DNA from: Eledone cirrhosa
Taxonomy: Eukaryota > Mollusca > Cephalopoda > Octopoda > Eledonidae
Length of the DNA stretch: 64,000 nucleotides
Direction: 5' to 3'
Assembly: GCA_964016885.1 (NCBI GenBank)
Contig: OZ024740.1
Location: forward strand, 298,080,025 to 298,144,024
Shown here: in pieces, positions 21,862-33,573 of the stretch
Numbering within the stretch: the first letter of the stretch is position 1
Layout: each line of letters opens with the position of its first letter
The notes under the pieces: model-generated
Database searches by the model: none
What the model saw: only the letters and a program-made list of their open reading frames with translations
What the model was told of the DNA's origin: nothing
Position numbers and translations under genes: made by a program

Positions 21862-22785
21862 TTTAGCTCCCTACCCAGATCGATGCTGGAGCAGCGATCG
21901 ATTATAAAAGGGGTAGTGAAATCTGATTCCTAGAAGCATGTCCCAAAACACACAAAATGTGGGTACTGCGCCCGCATTTCGTGTGTAGAGAAATTTGGAG
22001 AGAGAAAAAAAAATATAGTATAACTGAGTATGCATGTGTATGTGTAACATTTAGAAGGAACTGTAAAAAGACAAAGTTGTGATCATGTATTTCGAACTGT
22101 TGGGATGGGTTACGGTATCGGATTACGATATGACAACACAGAGGACTATTTCTCTCGATGTATCATCATACGTAAGATTCTCTTCAGTGAGTCGAGGTTT
22201 ACGCTATGACATGAGTGTGTGCAATTTTGAGTTGCGTGCTCAGTGAGTCGAGCGATTAAGTAACCGTGGGTTGATTATCATGTTTTTCATAGCTTTCGCC
22301 GTACTTTGACCAGTCGAAAAGTGATCCCGCAAAGACCCAACCGAATCCAGAATATACCACAGACAAAAACGTGTTGGTGTGTGACAAGGAAAATGATGTG
22401 CGTTTGATGCAAAACGTGTTATTCATACAGGCATATAATACAGTAAAACAAAATAAAATTTTTAAAAAAAATGACATTCATATACAACCTGTAAACAAAA
22501 TAATAAAAAAATATTTATATAATTGTTCTTTAAAAAAAATTGTTTTCTCTTCCCGATGTGATGGTTTTCTTGCTAGGAAGCTAGTAGTATTGTTTATTGT
22601 TGTTATTGGAGGTTACGAAGCAAGTGAAGTATTTGGTAACTGTATATTGCTGAGGTTGGCAAATAAAGCCATGATCAGATCAAATAGGCTGCGTGTTATT
22701 TTAATTTTTTTTAAAATACCACTTCGTTTTTTTTTTGTTTTTTTTTTAAATCACGTCGAGGTTTACCAATTTAACAAAGGGTTAA
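21862..22785. other. Sequence between the two direct repeats
   Basis: No gag, protease, RT or integrase motif in any frame. A 142-residue plus-strand frame (22371-22799) is low-complexity Lys/Asn/Ile/Phe-rich and matches nothing I know. TGGAGCAGCGATCG at about 21890 could be a displaced primer-binding site. Confidence 0.5.
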
Positions 22786-23450
22786 ACATGAATAATTAGT
22801 TAGAATAACAATAATAAGAATAGGTGTAAATGTAATAACGAGAATATAAAGAATAAATGATTTGGTTATATATAGTTTACTTCATGTGAATCAATTAAAA
22901 GGTACAATAAACAAGTTACCATAAGTTGCAAAGATTGACAATATTATTTTGTTGTTGATGGGTGGCTGTTGGAGTCTGTTGTTGTTGTTGGTGTGAAAAC
23001 AGCGAGCGACAAATAATTATTGTTGTTGTTGGAATGTGGAGTCCGTGGTAGTAGTTGTGAGACCGTAGTTAATAAGAGAGAGAGAGAGATATGGTTTGTA
23101 TACCTCTGTTATGGTCTGTCATAACTGTGAACTGCCGTGGCCTGCAGACAGCGGTGAATCTTCCACATTTGTGTTCTATAGTAGTAGGGTTCCAATCGCT
23201 CTGAGTGTATCTGTAGACCTCATGGGGTCTGTTGATAGTGGTGAATCTTTACATAGTTTGTTATAGGTGTAATGCTCCGATATATCTGGTTAAAATAGCT
23301 TGCTACAGACTCTATATATAGCTGTCACTTCCTGTCCCCCAACCTGAGGGGACAGCCCACGCATGAACTTGATCAGACCAAAAGGGTGTTGACCTAGAAT
23401 GTTATCTTTAGGTGTCACTCAAGGTTCAAGGCGCGGATAGATTTCGCTAC
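22786..23450 (+). repeat. Direct repeat, right copy (LTR-like)
   Basis: Same ends and internal order as 21205-21861, preceded by AACAAAGGGTTAAAC, which could serve as a polypurine tract. It runs directly into a TA microsatellite at 23454-23496. Confidence 0.7.
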
Positions 23451-23500
<50 letters not shown>

Positions 23501-23610
23501 GTTTATGTTCATACATGAAACAAAAGTACTACCAAGGTACATTTGTCATCAATATAAATAACATCTCAACGAAAAAGGATCGCTAAAATAAATATAATTC
23601 AAAGAAGCAA

Positions 23611-23840
23611 ATATATATAGAATATCTTATACAGAATCACTGAAGGAAAGATCCTTGTAAAATAATCGAAAATAAGAACTCTTTACAAGCATCTTTCCCA
23701 AGAGATGGAGCTAGAAGGCTTCAAGTTTTAGGTTACTTAACTAAGGTTACTTAACTTTCCCTAGGGAAAGATGCTTGTGAAATGTTCTTATTTTAGATTA
23801 CTTTACTAGGATCTACCCCTCAGTGATTTTGTATAAGATG

Positions 23841-23850
<10 letters not shown>
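23611..23850. repeat. 240-bp inverted repeat flanked by TA
   Basis: Left arm ATATATAGAATATCTTATAC ... AAGCATCTTTCCC (to about 23705) pairs with the right arm GGGAAAGATGCTTGTGAAA ... GTATAAGATGTTCTATATAT (from about 23757). The spacer is about 50 bp. A pure TA tract follows (23848-23876). Not related in sequence to the foldback family at 2590. Confidence 0.85.
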
Positions 23851-23878
<28 letters not shown>

Positions 23879-24075
23879 TAATAATTGTTTCCATTTTTAG
23901 CACAAGGCCAGCAATTATCTCAGTGCATTACTGGTACTTTATTTTATCGACCCCGTAAGGATGAAAGACAAAGTTAACCTCGGCGGGATTTGAACTCAGA
24001 CCGTAAAGGGGCGTAACTCTATGCTGCAAAGCATGGCATCCGACCCTCTACTGATACTGCCAATCCACTACCCAA
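23879..24075 (-). mobile_element. Main-family SINE, nearly full length
   Basis: Minus-strand copy from AATTGTTTCCATTTTTAGC to ACTGCCAATCCACTACCC, with B box GGGATTTGAACTCAGACC. Confidence 0.9.
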
Positions 24076-24087
24076 TAATAAAAAAAG

Positions 24088-24446
24088 GACGAGGTATTCG
24101 TGGGGGTTACGTTCCTAGAGAACCCGCGAAGAACGGGAAACCGCGAATATTGGACGTGGTCCATAAAAATGTCTATAAACGTCAAAGTATAACGTAAAAT
24201 ATAATAAAAAGAGAGGGAGCCTTTTGTGCGAAGGGGCATCCAATAGGCCGGGAAATACGGTATATTGTTATTAATATTTTAGCGTTAAAAAATATATATA
24301 TTGCCATGAAAAAAGCAATAAAAAAATTGTGGAAGATATTTACGATTCCGCGAATATGTGGTGGTTTTTACTAACAATTATTAGTTAGGTGTCTAAGGAA
24401 AATCCCGCAAATAACCGGGACCGTGGATGCCAGAGTTACACTGTAT
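24088..24446 (+). mobile_element. Tigger-type MITE, copy 1
   Basis: Internal match to 32173-32519 throughout (AATATTGGACGTGG, CCATAAAAATG, TATAAACGTCAAA, GGGGCATCCAATAGGCCGG). The right end reads GTTACACTG followed by TA; the left terminus is clipped, starting near GGTATTCGTGGGGG. Non-coding. Confidence 0.75.
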
Positions 24447-24457
24447 TTTCATTACAT

Positions 24458-24550
24458 TTATTGAGGTGTGACGAGCGTTTCGCGATTGATCAGCTCAAGG
24501 CTCGATCTGTATCGATCTGGCCCGACTCTGGAATCAAAAGCTTGTCGGAC
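24458..24550 (+). repeat. Dispersed repeat shared with 2845-2960
   Basis: GACGAGCGTTTCGCGATTGA, GATCTGTATCGATCTGGCCC and GACTCTGGAATCAAAAGC match the minus strand at 2845-2960. Confidence 0.7.
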
Positions 24551-24570
24551 TTCTGTTGTGGTAATGACAA

Positions 24571-24594
<24 letters not shown>

Positions 24595-24601
<7 letters not shown>

Positions 24602-25272
24602 AAGTTGTAGTTCTTGTCTGTTTGTTTGTTTGTTCACGAACTCCTATGGTTTTGGAGATAGACCCCTCATAACCATATATATTCTGAAACTAATTTGCCC
24701 ATGGTACTTAGATAAGTAGATTTCATTTTAATCAAAATTTTTCCCTTCGGTTTATATGAAATTTAAACCATAAGCAAATTTCAATAATATTAAGACATCC
24801 TAATTGGAAGCCCAAATAAAATAATGTTTTACACAAAAATGAAATGATCAAGTTTTGAACTGATATTTTGAAAAAGATTATTTACAAGAAACAAAATAAC
24901 ATTAAGATTTAATAATGTAATTTTGATTTGATATATTACAAAAAATAATTGTTTCTACTTTAGGCACAAGGCCAGCAATTACCCAGTGCATTACTGGTAC
25001 TTTATTTTATCGACCCCGTAAGGATGAAAGGCAAAGTCAACCTCGGCGGGATTTGAACTCAGATCGTAAAGGGACGTAACTATGCTGGAAAGCATGGTGT
25101 ATATTACAAAAAATAATGTTTTCCAATTTTCCATGCATTACTTTTTACATTGAGTAATATTGAAATGCAGAGTTTTTCTCCATAAATTATATCACTCATT
25201 TAAAATCAATCATCATTTTCTTATAAAAAAAATGTGTGAAACGCAGGAAGGCGCGGGTAATTCGGCTAGTAT
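24595..25272 (+). mobile_element. Helitron-like non-autonomous element, copy 1
   Basis: Begins ATATATATAAAGTTGTAGTT with TTTGTTTGTTTGTTCACGAA and ends GGTAATTCGGCTAGT after GGCGCGGG. The CTAG-type 3' end after a GC-rich short segment is Helitron-like. The same ends and interior occur at 63142-63717. It is interrupted by the SINE at 24950-25099. Class assignment is inference from termini. Confidence 0.55.
24950..25099 (-). mobile_element. 5'-truncated main SINE with 18-bp target duplication
   Basis: Minus-strand SINE whose flanks are an identical 18-bp duplication (TATATTACAAAAAATAAT at 24932-24949 and 25100-25117). On the SINE strand the duplication begins ATTATT. Perfect flanks indicate a recent insertion into the Helitron-like element. 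Confidence 0.92.
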
Positions 25273-25900
25273 ATATATAAACACAGGCCAAACTATACAA
25301 ACACCCACACACATGGTGCATTCTAGCCTCTAACTTTCCAATCTTCTCTTTTTCTCCTAACTTTACTCTTTCCTAATGAAGGTCTAATGCCCGATACGTT
25401 GAGATGTTGAGATATTCTCTTTTTTTTAATACAAGCATGTAACTAATAAACATTTGTGTTTCCATTTTTACTTTGGACTATATATATATTTGTGTGTGTA
25501 TATGTATGTAAACACGGGCGGGCTCACACACAGGGTATAATATACATATTGAGTGTATATTTACAATGTTTGTACAGTATCTATATTTCGGTCTGTTCTA
25601 TATGAAAACATCATCAGTTGTCTTGTTTCTGGATATGAATAAGAGCCCAGAATAGATGCTATATAGTAACCTTCATTTCTAAGCTAAGAATAGTAATGCT
25701 TTTATCCTTGGAACAATCGATGATCATAGATCGAAGTTGTTGGAATATAAGGTATATATGATTACAAGGACGCTCAGTTGTTTAAGGCGGTGGTGGTGGG
25801 AACTGATAAAAAGAAGCGTGCGTATATACACCATATGTGTGTGGGAGAGGTCGTATTGAGGGGAGGAGCGCTTGCATATATGTGTACATATACATACACA
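25273..25900. other. No gene recognised
   Basis: Contains CTAATGAAGGTCTAATGCCC with GATACGTTGAG nearby, and a minus-strand ACTGATGATGTTTTC (about 25600). Both vaguely resemble Penelope-type terminal hairpins, but no element boundaries can be drawn. Confidence 0.4.
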
Positions 25901-25908
25901 TATACACT

Positions 25909-26775
<867 letters not shown>

Positions 26776-27049
26776 ATATATATTTACATGTGTTTCTCTC
26801 TCTCCCCCCTTTTTTTATCCCAATAACTTATTTTAGTATCTTGTCTCTAACGCAAAGAAATCCTATGATTCCTAGCAGACAACTGACGATGGATATCACC
26901 ATCTTACGCCCGTAACTTTTATTTTCATTATACTTAAATGCAACCACACGGCTCGCCATTTTATTCATATAAGTTTCCTTCTCCGCTGTGACCCGTCTCT
27001 TTTCTCTCCTCTTGTTGCTATCCTCTCTCTCCCCTTCTCTCTTCTTCTC

Positions 27050-27190
27050 CCTCTTACTTTCGCTCACCTCCTCTGCTAGTCACCTTCTCTCTGCTAGCCT
27101 GCCACTTTAACTATCTCTTTCTCGCTTCCTCTTACTTTCCCTCACTGCCTCTCTGCTAGTCACCCTCTCTCCGCTAGCTCACTTCCTCCC
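27050..27190. repeat. CT-rich short direct repeats
   Basis: CTCTGCTAGTCACC and CTCTCTGCTAGCC-type units recur with a CTTTCNCTCAC spacer in two rounds. Simple duplication in pyrimidine-rich sequence. Confidence 0.6.
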
Positions 27191-27319
27191 TCGAACTCCA
27201 GAAGTTATGACGTTTTGTTGCATTGCACTGCAGTGCTTCAGTCGACTCCAAAGAAGTGGTGAAAGGGGATTATCTGCCGGGAGGACCTATAATCAATATC
27301 TGGAAAAATTAAAGTGCCC

Positions 27320-28009
27320 ATGACCATCCGGAGCGAATCGGCGTTTCCCTGAGGCTCGGCCTCCGGATCTGCCAGCCACACCAATGTCGCTGCGGTTCCA
27401 CCGTGGACTCTTTCGGCCTCCACCCGTTTTCCTGTCTCCACAGTGCCGGCCGCATTCCACGCCATGCTGCCCTCAACGAGGTCATTAAGCATGGCTTGGG
27501 CGCTGCAGGCTTCCCTTCCCGACTCGAGCCGGTGGGGCTGGATCGAGGGGACGGCAAAAGGCCAGATGGCATGACCATCTTCCCGTTCCGCGGTGGCAAA
27601 CCCCTCGTCTGGGATGCCACTTGCACCAACACTTTCTGCAGCCGCAACCTGGTGCAGTCTGCGACTGACCCATGTTCTGCTGCACGTCGGGCTGAGGGGG
27701 CCAAACTCCTCAAATACCGGTCGCTCTCCAACGGGTTTGCGGTCGTTCCCCTGGCAGTGGAGACTTCTGGTGTCCTCAGCCCCAGGACTACCTCCTTACT
27801 CACCACATTAGGCGCTGAGCTGGCCAGCCGCAAGTAAAGTGACTTTTCCAGCGCGTCTCCCTTGCCATCCTCCGGGGAAACGCCTTCTCCATTCTGTCCG
27901 CCGGGGCTGTGGGTGGGCCCCATCGCGTACCAATACATTAGTTAAATACCATTCTTTCATCTGATACAACACAATAAAGACTAAAGTGTTTAAAAAAAAA
28001 AAAAAAAAA
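27320..28009 (+). pseudogene. R2-class LINE C-terminus with restriction-like endonuclease
   Basis: The plus-strand frame reads RIGVSLRLGLRICQPHQCRC, then GLHPFSC and PRHAALNEVIK. This gives a CxC...H...C zinc motif followed by RH, as in R2/NeSL-type LINEs. LEPVGLDRGDGKRPDG and LVWDATC supply the RPD...D catalytic pattern of the restriction-like endonuclease that nicks the target. VETSGVL and LLTTLG follow before a stop at 27835. Homology continues out of frame to SILSAG-like sequence. An oligo(A) run at about 27991-28009 ends the copy. 5'-truncated (no RT) and frameshifted. The long opposite-strand frame here is a GC-rich shadow. Confidence 0.82.
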
Positions 28010-28179
28010 ACCTATGTCTTAAGTTTGGGGAAAATACTGTAGAAATGCATAAGGTTTACACGCACGCGCGCGCGTGTGTGTGTTTGTGTGTATGTATGTA
28101 TTTGTGTGTGCGTATGTATATCTATGTGTATGTCCGTCGGCGCATACTTATGTACTGGCCTAAATCTTCACTATTTTAA

Positions 28180-28294
28180 GGCAAAGTTAAAAGCCCGTCG
28201 AGGTTAACTTTGCCTTTCATCCTTACGGGGTTGATAAAATAAAGTACCAGTAATGTACTGGGTAATTGCTGGCCTTGTGCCAAAAGTAGAAACA
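28180..28294 (+). mobile_element. 5'-truncated main SINE with target duplication
   Basis: Starts at GGCAAAGTTAAAAGCCCGTC and ends GTAGAAACA. ACTATTTTAA occurs on both sides (28170-28179 and 28295-28304), a 10-bp duplication. Confidence 0.85.
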
Positions 28295-28304
28295 ACTATT
28301 TTAA

Positions 28305-29340
28305 TAACCTCTGTCATTTTCGTTTACAATTTTATTTACATCATTCTTAAACTCCGGGGCTGGAAATCATTCGGTTATTTTAAATAGAATATTAGTCAAA
28401 CGACTCCATTTATACCATAAACTTGGTCTCGTCTTTGTATGAAATTGTTCTTCTCGGTCCAGATAACGACGTATTATCCTCGTTTTTTTCCGTTCATTAC
28501 AACGGAACGTCTTCACGAACCAAAATATGGTCTTTCTGTTTTCCTTCGGTTGCAACGTTTCTCGAAATATTTAATTCTGCGTTCACAGATTGAATTTTTT
28601 AATTTAAGAAGATCCCGTTAATGTTGAAAGCAGCGATTCTTTGCTTAAACTTTCTTTCTTTATCAACCCCTCTCCCTTTTTTCTCATACCCTCTCTTTCT
28701 CTCTCTCTCACTCATACCCCCTCTCTCTCTCTCTTCCTCTACAGAATGAAGAACAATAAAGAACGTGCAGATCTCTCTTTCTCTCTGTCTCTCTGTCTTT
28801 ATATATATATGTGTTTGTGTGTGTGAACCAGCGTTCGTCGCCATTCTCTCTCTCTATCTGATTATCTTGTACCTCTCTCTTTATAACGACCTATCTCACT
28901 CTCTCTCTCTACATCCCCCTTTCTCTCTTTAGATGTATATGTATATGTGTGTGTGTGTGATATATATATAGAGAGAGAGTTGCAACATGTATGTAGTTTC
29001 ATAGATTTTTTAGGGTAGTAGTGAGAGGAATTAAGCATGTAAGAGAGAGGGTTACAGCATGTATTTTATTGATTTTTTTTTCATAGAAGCAGGAAATTTT
29101 TGGCAAAGTTTATTACGCGTTGACCAGCCTTGGTAAATTTGAAGCACATTGGAAAAGAATCATCAAAATCGGTAGAGAAATGTGGAAATGCATAAAAATC
29201 ATACACACACACAGACATGCATCTTCCGTTTTATATATAGAAAGATAACAATATTCACTTGTTGGTACATTGAGCATCAAGTAATAAACTTGTGGCAGAA
29301 ATTATCACTACATTATTTGTTGACTAGCTCCTTCGAGCTA
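28305..29340. other. CT-rich and TG microsatellite stretch, no gene
   Basis: 28640-28930 is dominated by CTCTCT tracts. 28965-29340 has AATTTGAAGCACATTGG, ATCAAAATCGGTAGAGAAA and a closing GACTAGCTCCTTCGAGCTAG hairpin. This resembles interiors of Helitron-like repeats but has no definable ends. Confidence 0.4.
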
Positions 29341-29344
29341 GCGT

Positions 29345-29855
29345 GTATGCATGTATCAATACGACGATCCAATATGAAACTTACTGTGTGTGTGTGTGTG
29401 TGTGTGTATTCTTAGAATACGTTATTCGTCACAAGGACTGCTGCTTCGTGGTCTCTTGTCTGTTGTCGTAGTCCGTGGCCGAGAAGGTGAGAGCCAGTAA
29501 GGCCAGGAGAGAGAGATAAAGTGAAAGGTCTACTACATCGTTAGCCTTAACACGGACTGCTTGCTTCGGTCTGGCTCCTGGGTTCCCCAAGCCCCTGTAT
29601 TTATAATAACCCTATAGCTAGAAGGATGTGTACATGGGGCTGATTTATGATCAGCCGAGTGGATATCGTCTCTCAGGAAGCTGGAGTCACAGGTCAAGTG
29701 GTATGTACGTTTATCATCCTGGTCTCTTGACAACACAATGGTGGGAACCTCCCAACAATAGGTGGTTCTAAAGACGAGACACCTCAGATTCGGTTTCGAA
29801 TCTTCGCCGGTAAAACATCGGAGTATTCCGTTACATATTCATATATGATAAAGGC
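29345..29855. other. Possible solo LTR or unrecognised repeat
   Basis: GC-moderate non-coding segment from ACGTTATTCGTCAC to AGTATTCCGTTACA with CCTCCCAACAATAGG inside. Composition and ends recall a solo LTR, but there is no second copy in the window. Low confidence. Confidence 0.25.
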
Positions 29856-29859
29856 TGAC

Positions 29860-30147
29860 CTGTCACAGCTGAAACGCTCGATGGAGATGACGCAGGACCG
29901 AGACTTCTAGCGATGCGACGTACGACAAAAGACTCGAGCCGACAATCCAGTACAGTCCACTCCGTAAGCGTCATCTGTGCTTAGGAAGGGCATCGAGCAG
30001 CCGTACAAAACCAGCCCAAACATGGTCCCTGTATGTGCAAGGTACGGCACGGCCAACTGTCCAGACTTGCCTCATAACGTGGACGACCCGTTTAACTCAT
30101 GCAAGCGTGGGAAAATAAGACGTTAAACAGTGATGATGATGATGATA
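29860..30147 (-). repeat. CATCATC-family repeat
   Basis: Minus-strand copy ending GATGATGATGATG, with CCCGTTTAACTCATGCAAGC and GGAAGGGCATCGAGC. Same family as 9403, 10557, 42795 and 60245. Confidence 0.65.
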
Positions 30148-30159
30148 TAAGTTTGTATA

Positions 30160-30665
30160 TATATATCCTTATAAAAAGAAGTTTGTTTGGACGTTGACCG
30201 CAAATAACACTAACTAAAATTGATAATAATTAAGGTTTTTCGTGTTTTCAACTAATCCGATCTCCATCAAACTAACTGTCGACCTATTTTCCGAAAAGGG
30301 AATGGGAAGGGGGCGAGTTGTAGGAGAATTTACTGCTATTTCTAGCACACATATACTGTCTTTTCGTCCATCATGCTATCAATATAGGGAATCGGAAACA
30401 CTACACCTCTCACTCAAACCACCTCCTCCTCTCTCTAACTAAATTTTTCTACGATTTTCGTTTGGTGTTAGTCGATCTGACTCACTTTCTCTCTTCCCAC
30501 TCCCTCTTACTACCTCTTGTTCACTCTATATGTATGTATATATCTCTCTATATCTTTATAATAAGGAAGTTCATTTGTACGTTAACTGAGAATAACAGTA
30601 AATAAAATTGATGATAATTAAGAATTTTGGTGTGTTTTCAATTAATCTGACCTGCATTATTGCTT
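30160..30665 (+). repeat. Two related repeat 5' ends
   Basis: CTTATAAAAAGAAGTTTGTT (30170) and CTTTATAATAAGGAAGTTCA (30553) both continue into AACACTAACTAAAATTGATA or AACAGTAAATAAAATTGATG and then GATAATTAAG, GTTTTCAA and TAATC. Two diverged copies of one element start, possibly Helitron-like. Confidence 0.5.
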
Positions 30666-30727
30666 CTGTCTGTGTGTGTGTGCGTGTGTGTATGTGTGTA
30701 TGTATGTGTGCGTATATATATATACAC

Positions 30728-30791
<64 letters not shown>

Positions 30792-30812
30792 GTACATATA
30801 TATATATAGAGT
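30666..30812. repeat. TG/TA microsatellite
   Basis: TGTGTGTG, then about 48 bp pure TA, then CACACA. From 30813 to 31725 no gene is recognised; it includes unclassified, mixed-composition DNA (31200-31660) that could be an LTR remnant. Confidence 0.9.
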
Positions 30813-31727
30813 GCGGACTTGACTGGCTAGATTTAATTAACACCACCACTAACGTAGCATGATACAGAATAGAGTTTCAAACGGAATAAATATTTTTCAT
30901 ATCTCTAAAATGCACTACCAGTCATATCAAGTAAAGAAATTCTCCCCGTTGAACATGATTTCGACATTAACACAGGCTTAAATAGAAGTGGCTATTAACG
31001 GCTCTGGGTTAGTGACTTTCAATATGCAGACGATATCGGCCTGTTGGAGAATGAATTTGAAAGCAGTTTTAGCAGTATTGGTGATAGAGTAGTCGCCACT
31101 TTAGCAGGGTGGTAGAATCAGTGGTCGTTACTTTAACAGGGTAGATGATTGAAGGTCGTTAGTTGCCAGTGTGGTAAGTGATAGTATCCTCGTTAGATTA
31201 TCTTGTTGACATAGACGTGAGGGAAGGTCCCTCGATCTATTTACCATCTATTTACAATATTCCTTTCGTCAGGTCGCCAATTCCAGCAGCATGGATTATA
31301 GATGTTATTGAGACACGAGTAACATAATAATGATTTCAACAGCAGTAATTAGAGATGAAATGTATGTTTATTTATATGGTTGAAGTTACAGATAAAAAGA
31401 GGTTACAAAAGGGAATGTGCCATTGCGCCGTTAAGCCGGCGAGGCTAGGGGTGCAATATCTCACTGTTACATTATGCGTGTTGCTGGCTCGAAGTTTCTG
31501 GTACAAGAGAGAGATTCTTCAAATCTTCGCGGGGAATTTCTTCCTCAGGGCGCGTAGGGATACATCCTCTTCTACTGGCGCTGATTGGCTGAACTGAGCC
31601 AAATCACGCACAGAGAATGTATGTGAGCCCGCGGAATGTAGGTCACTACACAGTCAATAACAACTTCACACACTGGCCTCTCCAGCGAAAGATATATGCC
31701 TGTTAAATAACATAGATAAAACAATCC

Positions 31728-32150
31728 GGCATGCTGCCACACAACCTTGAATTGGAGAAGGGCTCAGTCACCATGTTTCTCAGAAACTTGGATCAGCCAA
31801 GATTGTGCAATGGGACACATATGGTTGTGACTGGACTACAGCTTCACATTATCGAAGCCAAATTCCTCACTTGATGTGGTATGGGAGACATCGCATTTAT
31901 ACCTTGAATGCCGCTAATACCAACATATGTCCCCTTTCGTTTCAAACGATTGCAATTCCCAGTGAGAGTCAGTTACACACTGACCATTAACATGTCCCAA
32001 GGTCAAACCCTGCAGGTAGTGTGTCTCCTAGAAGAGGGATGTTTCTCACATAGTCAATTGTATGTAGGTTATTCCAGACTAGGAAGACCCCGACAAATTC
32101 TTCATATTTGCTCCAAAGAAAAAAGTTAAAAATTTCGTATATGTTGAAGT
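31728..32150 (+). pseudogene. Helitron helicase (PIF1-like) C-terminal relic
   Basis: Joined by eye across two stops in the same neighbourhood: MLPHNLELEKGSVTMFLRNL, DQPRLCNGTHMVVTGLQLHI, IPTYVPFRFKRLQFPV, TINMSQGQTLQVV and FSHSQLYVGYSRLGRPRQIL. These are the closing helicase motifs typical of Helitron Rep-helicase proteins. No Rep domain remains. Confidence 0.85.
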
Positions 32151-32172
32151 TCTATAGATGTTTTATAATATA

Positions 32173-32519
32173 CAGTTGTCCGCCAGTATTCGCGGGGATT
32201 GCGTTTCTAGAGCACCTGTGAACAGTGAAAAAGCGAATATTGGACGTGGGCCATAAAAATGCCTATAAACGTCAAAATATAACGTAAAATATAGTTTTTA
32301 AAAAAAAGAGGGAGTGCCTTATGCGAAGGGGCATCCAATAGGCCGGCAAATACGGTATATTGTTAATAATTTAGCGTTGAAAAATATATGTTGCCATGAA
32401 AAAAAGCCATAAAAGAAATGGCGGAGGATATTTTACAATTCCGCAAATATGCGGTAGTTTCCACAAACAATTATTAATTAGGTTCTAAGGAAAGTTCCGC
32501 GAATACCGGGGGTACACTG
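32173..32519 (+). mobile_element. Tigger-type MITE, copy 2
   Basis: 347 bp. Left end CAGTTGTCCGCCAGTATTCG preceded by TA; right end CGAATACCGGGGGTACACTG, its imperfect complement. Ends of the form CAGTxxxCCxCxGTATTCGCGG are characteristic of pogo/Tigger derivatives. Inserted directly before a TA microsatellite. Confidence 0.8.
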
Positions 32520-32520
32520 A

Positions 32521-32572
32521 ATATATATATATATATATATATACTCACACAAATATGTGTGTGTGTTAAGAT

Positions 32573-32605
<33 letters not shown>

Positions 32606-32690
32606 CTCACACAAATATGTGTGTGTGTTAAGATACATATATATATACTCACACAAATATGAGTGTGTGTGTGAAGATATATATTTTTTT
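32521..32690. repeat. TA and TCACACAAATATGTGTG tandem
   Basis: Three rounds of TA tract plus ACTCACACAAATATGTGTG plus TTAAGATA; each unit is itself palindromic around AAATATGTGTG. Followed by unrecognised AT-rich DNA to 32900. Confidence 0.8.
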
Positions 32691-32904
32691 AACTATACCT
32701 TACTATTAGTTGTTTTTTAATATAAATGTGGCAGGATTCCCATAAAATATTGTAAACATAATCTGAATATGAGGTTCAGAGTCCGTAAACTTATATAGCC
32801 TTACGTTATCTCTTTGCGTTATTTTCTCAAGGCACTTGACATTCTGCATAAAAAAGGAATTCTTCAATTACTTCTCATACTTTGGTTGACGTAGAAATGC
32901 CGAA

Positions 32905-33055
32905 CAGTTAAGAAGGTAACCTTGCAATTATTAGGTCCCGGGTTCGATTACACTGCATCATATATCTTGGGAAAGTATCATTTATTATAGCCCCGGATCG
33001 ACCCTTGTGAGTGATATAACAGCTATTTAAGTACTCATGTACGAGTGCTGTATAC
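32905..33055 (+). mobile_element. Fourth-family SINE, interrupted
   Basis: GGTAACCTTGCAATTATTAG, a perfect B box GGGTTCGATTAC, then TTATTATAGCCCCGGATCGA and CCTTGTGAGTG. A second copy is at 37925. Its downstream part is separated by the hAT MITE at 33056. Confidence 0.7.
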
Positions 33056-33211
33056 CAGCGGCCGCCAACCGGTGGTCCGAGAGAAAATTTTGGTGGTCCG
33101 CAGAAAAAATTTAATGTATTTATCTTTTTTTTTAAATTCATATTAGTGGTCAGCGGGATTTAAAATTATGAATTTAGTGGTCCGTGAGGTCCGAAAGGTT
33201 GGCGACCGCTG
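33056..33211. mobile_element. hAT MITE with perfect 8-bp duplication
   Basis: 156 bp, starts CAGCGGCCGCCAACCGGTGG and ends AGGTTGGCGACCGCTG. CTGTATAC flanks both sides exactly (33048-33055 and 33212-33219). Ends, length and 8-bp duplication define a non-autonomous hAT element; perfect flanks imply recent activity. Confidence 0.93.
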
Positions 33212-33573
33212 CTGTATACAAATACTTCAGGGTTTTTTAATAGCTTACATTGTATGTAAATTACTAACGAGGTTCGAATACCTCCCCCCACCGCTTTGAA
33301 ATTTTATTTTTACCTTAATGTTTTGTAGTTAGTAAGCATTGTTGATGATGGATTTTCAAAACATCCTGAAATACACATATACAGCGTTTTACAAGGGTAC
33401 TGAGGTGTGTGTTATATGATCATAGCTTAAGATATTTACTTACTGTATATGGTTCCATATACGCCTTTATTCTGAAACACGCTGTGTTAGTAATACCGCT
33501 AAGATATATATATATAACGGCGATGAATTAGTTTTGCGAGGTTTTTTATATGAAATCGTGTGTCGAAACAAAT

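Noticed and set aside
22371..22799. 142-residue plus-strand frame
   Set aside because: Low-complexity AT-rich composition, no recognisable motif, lies between two direct repeats.
25590..25640. Additional hammerhead-like CTGATGA on the minus strand
   Set aside because: No paired stem followed by GAAA at suitable spacing and no Penelope end nearby.
27309..27938. 209-residue minus-strand frame in GC-rich DNA
   Set aside because: Opposite-strand shadow of the R2-class LINE C-terminus, which has recognisable motifs on the plus strand.
31200..31660. Possible solo LTR
   Set aside because: No TG...CA ends, duplication or second copy could be defined.
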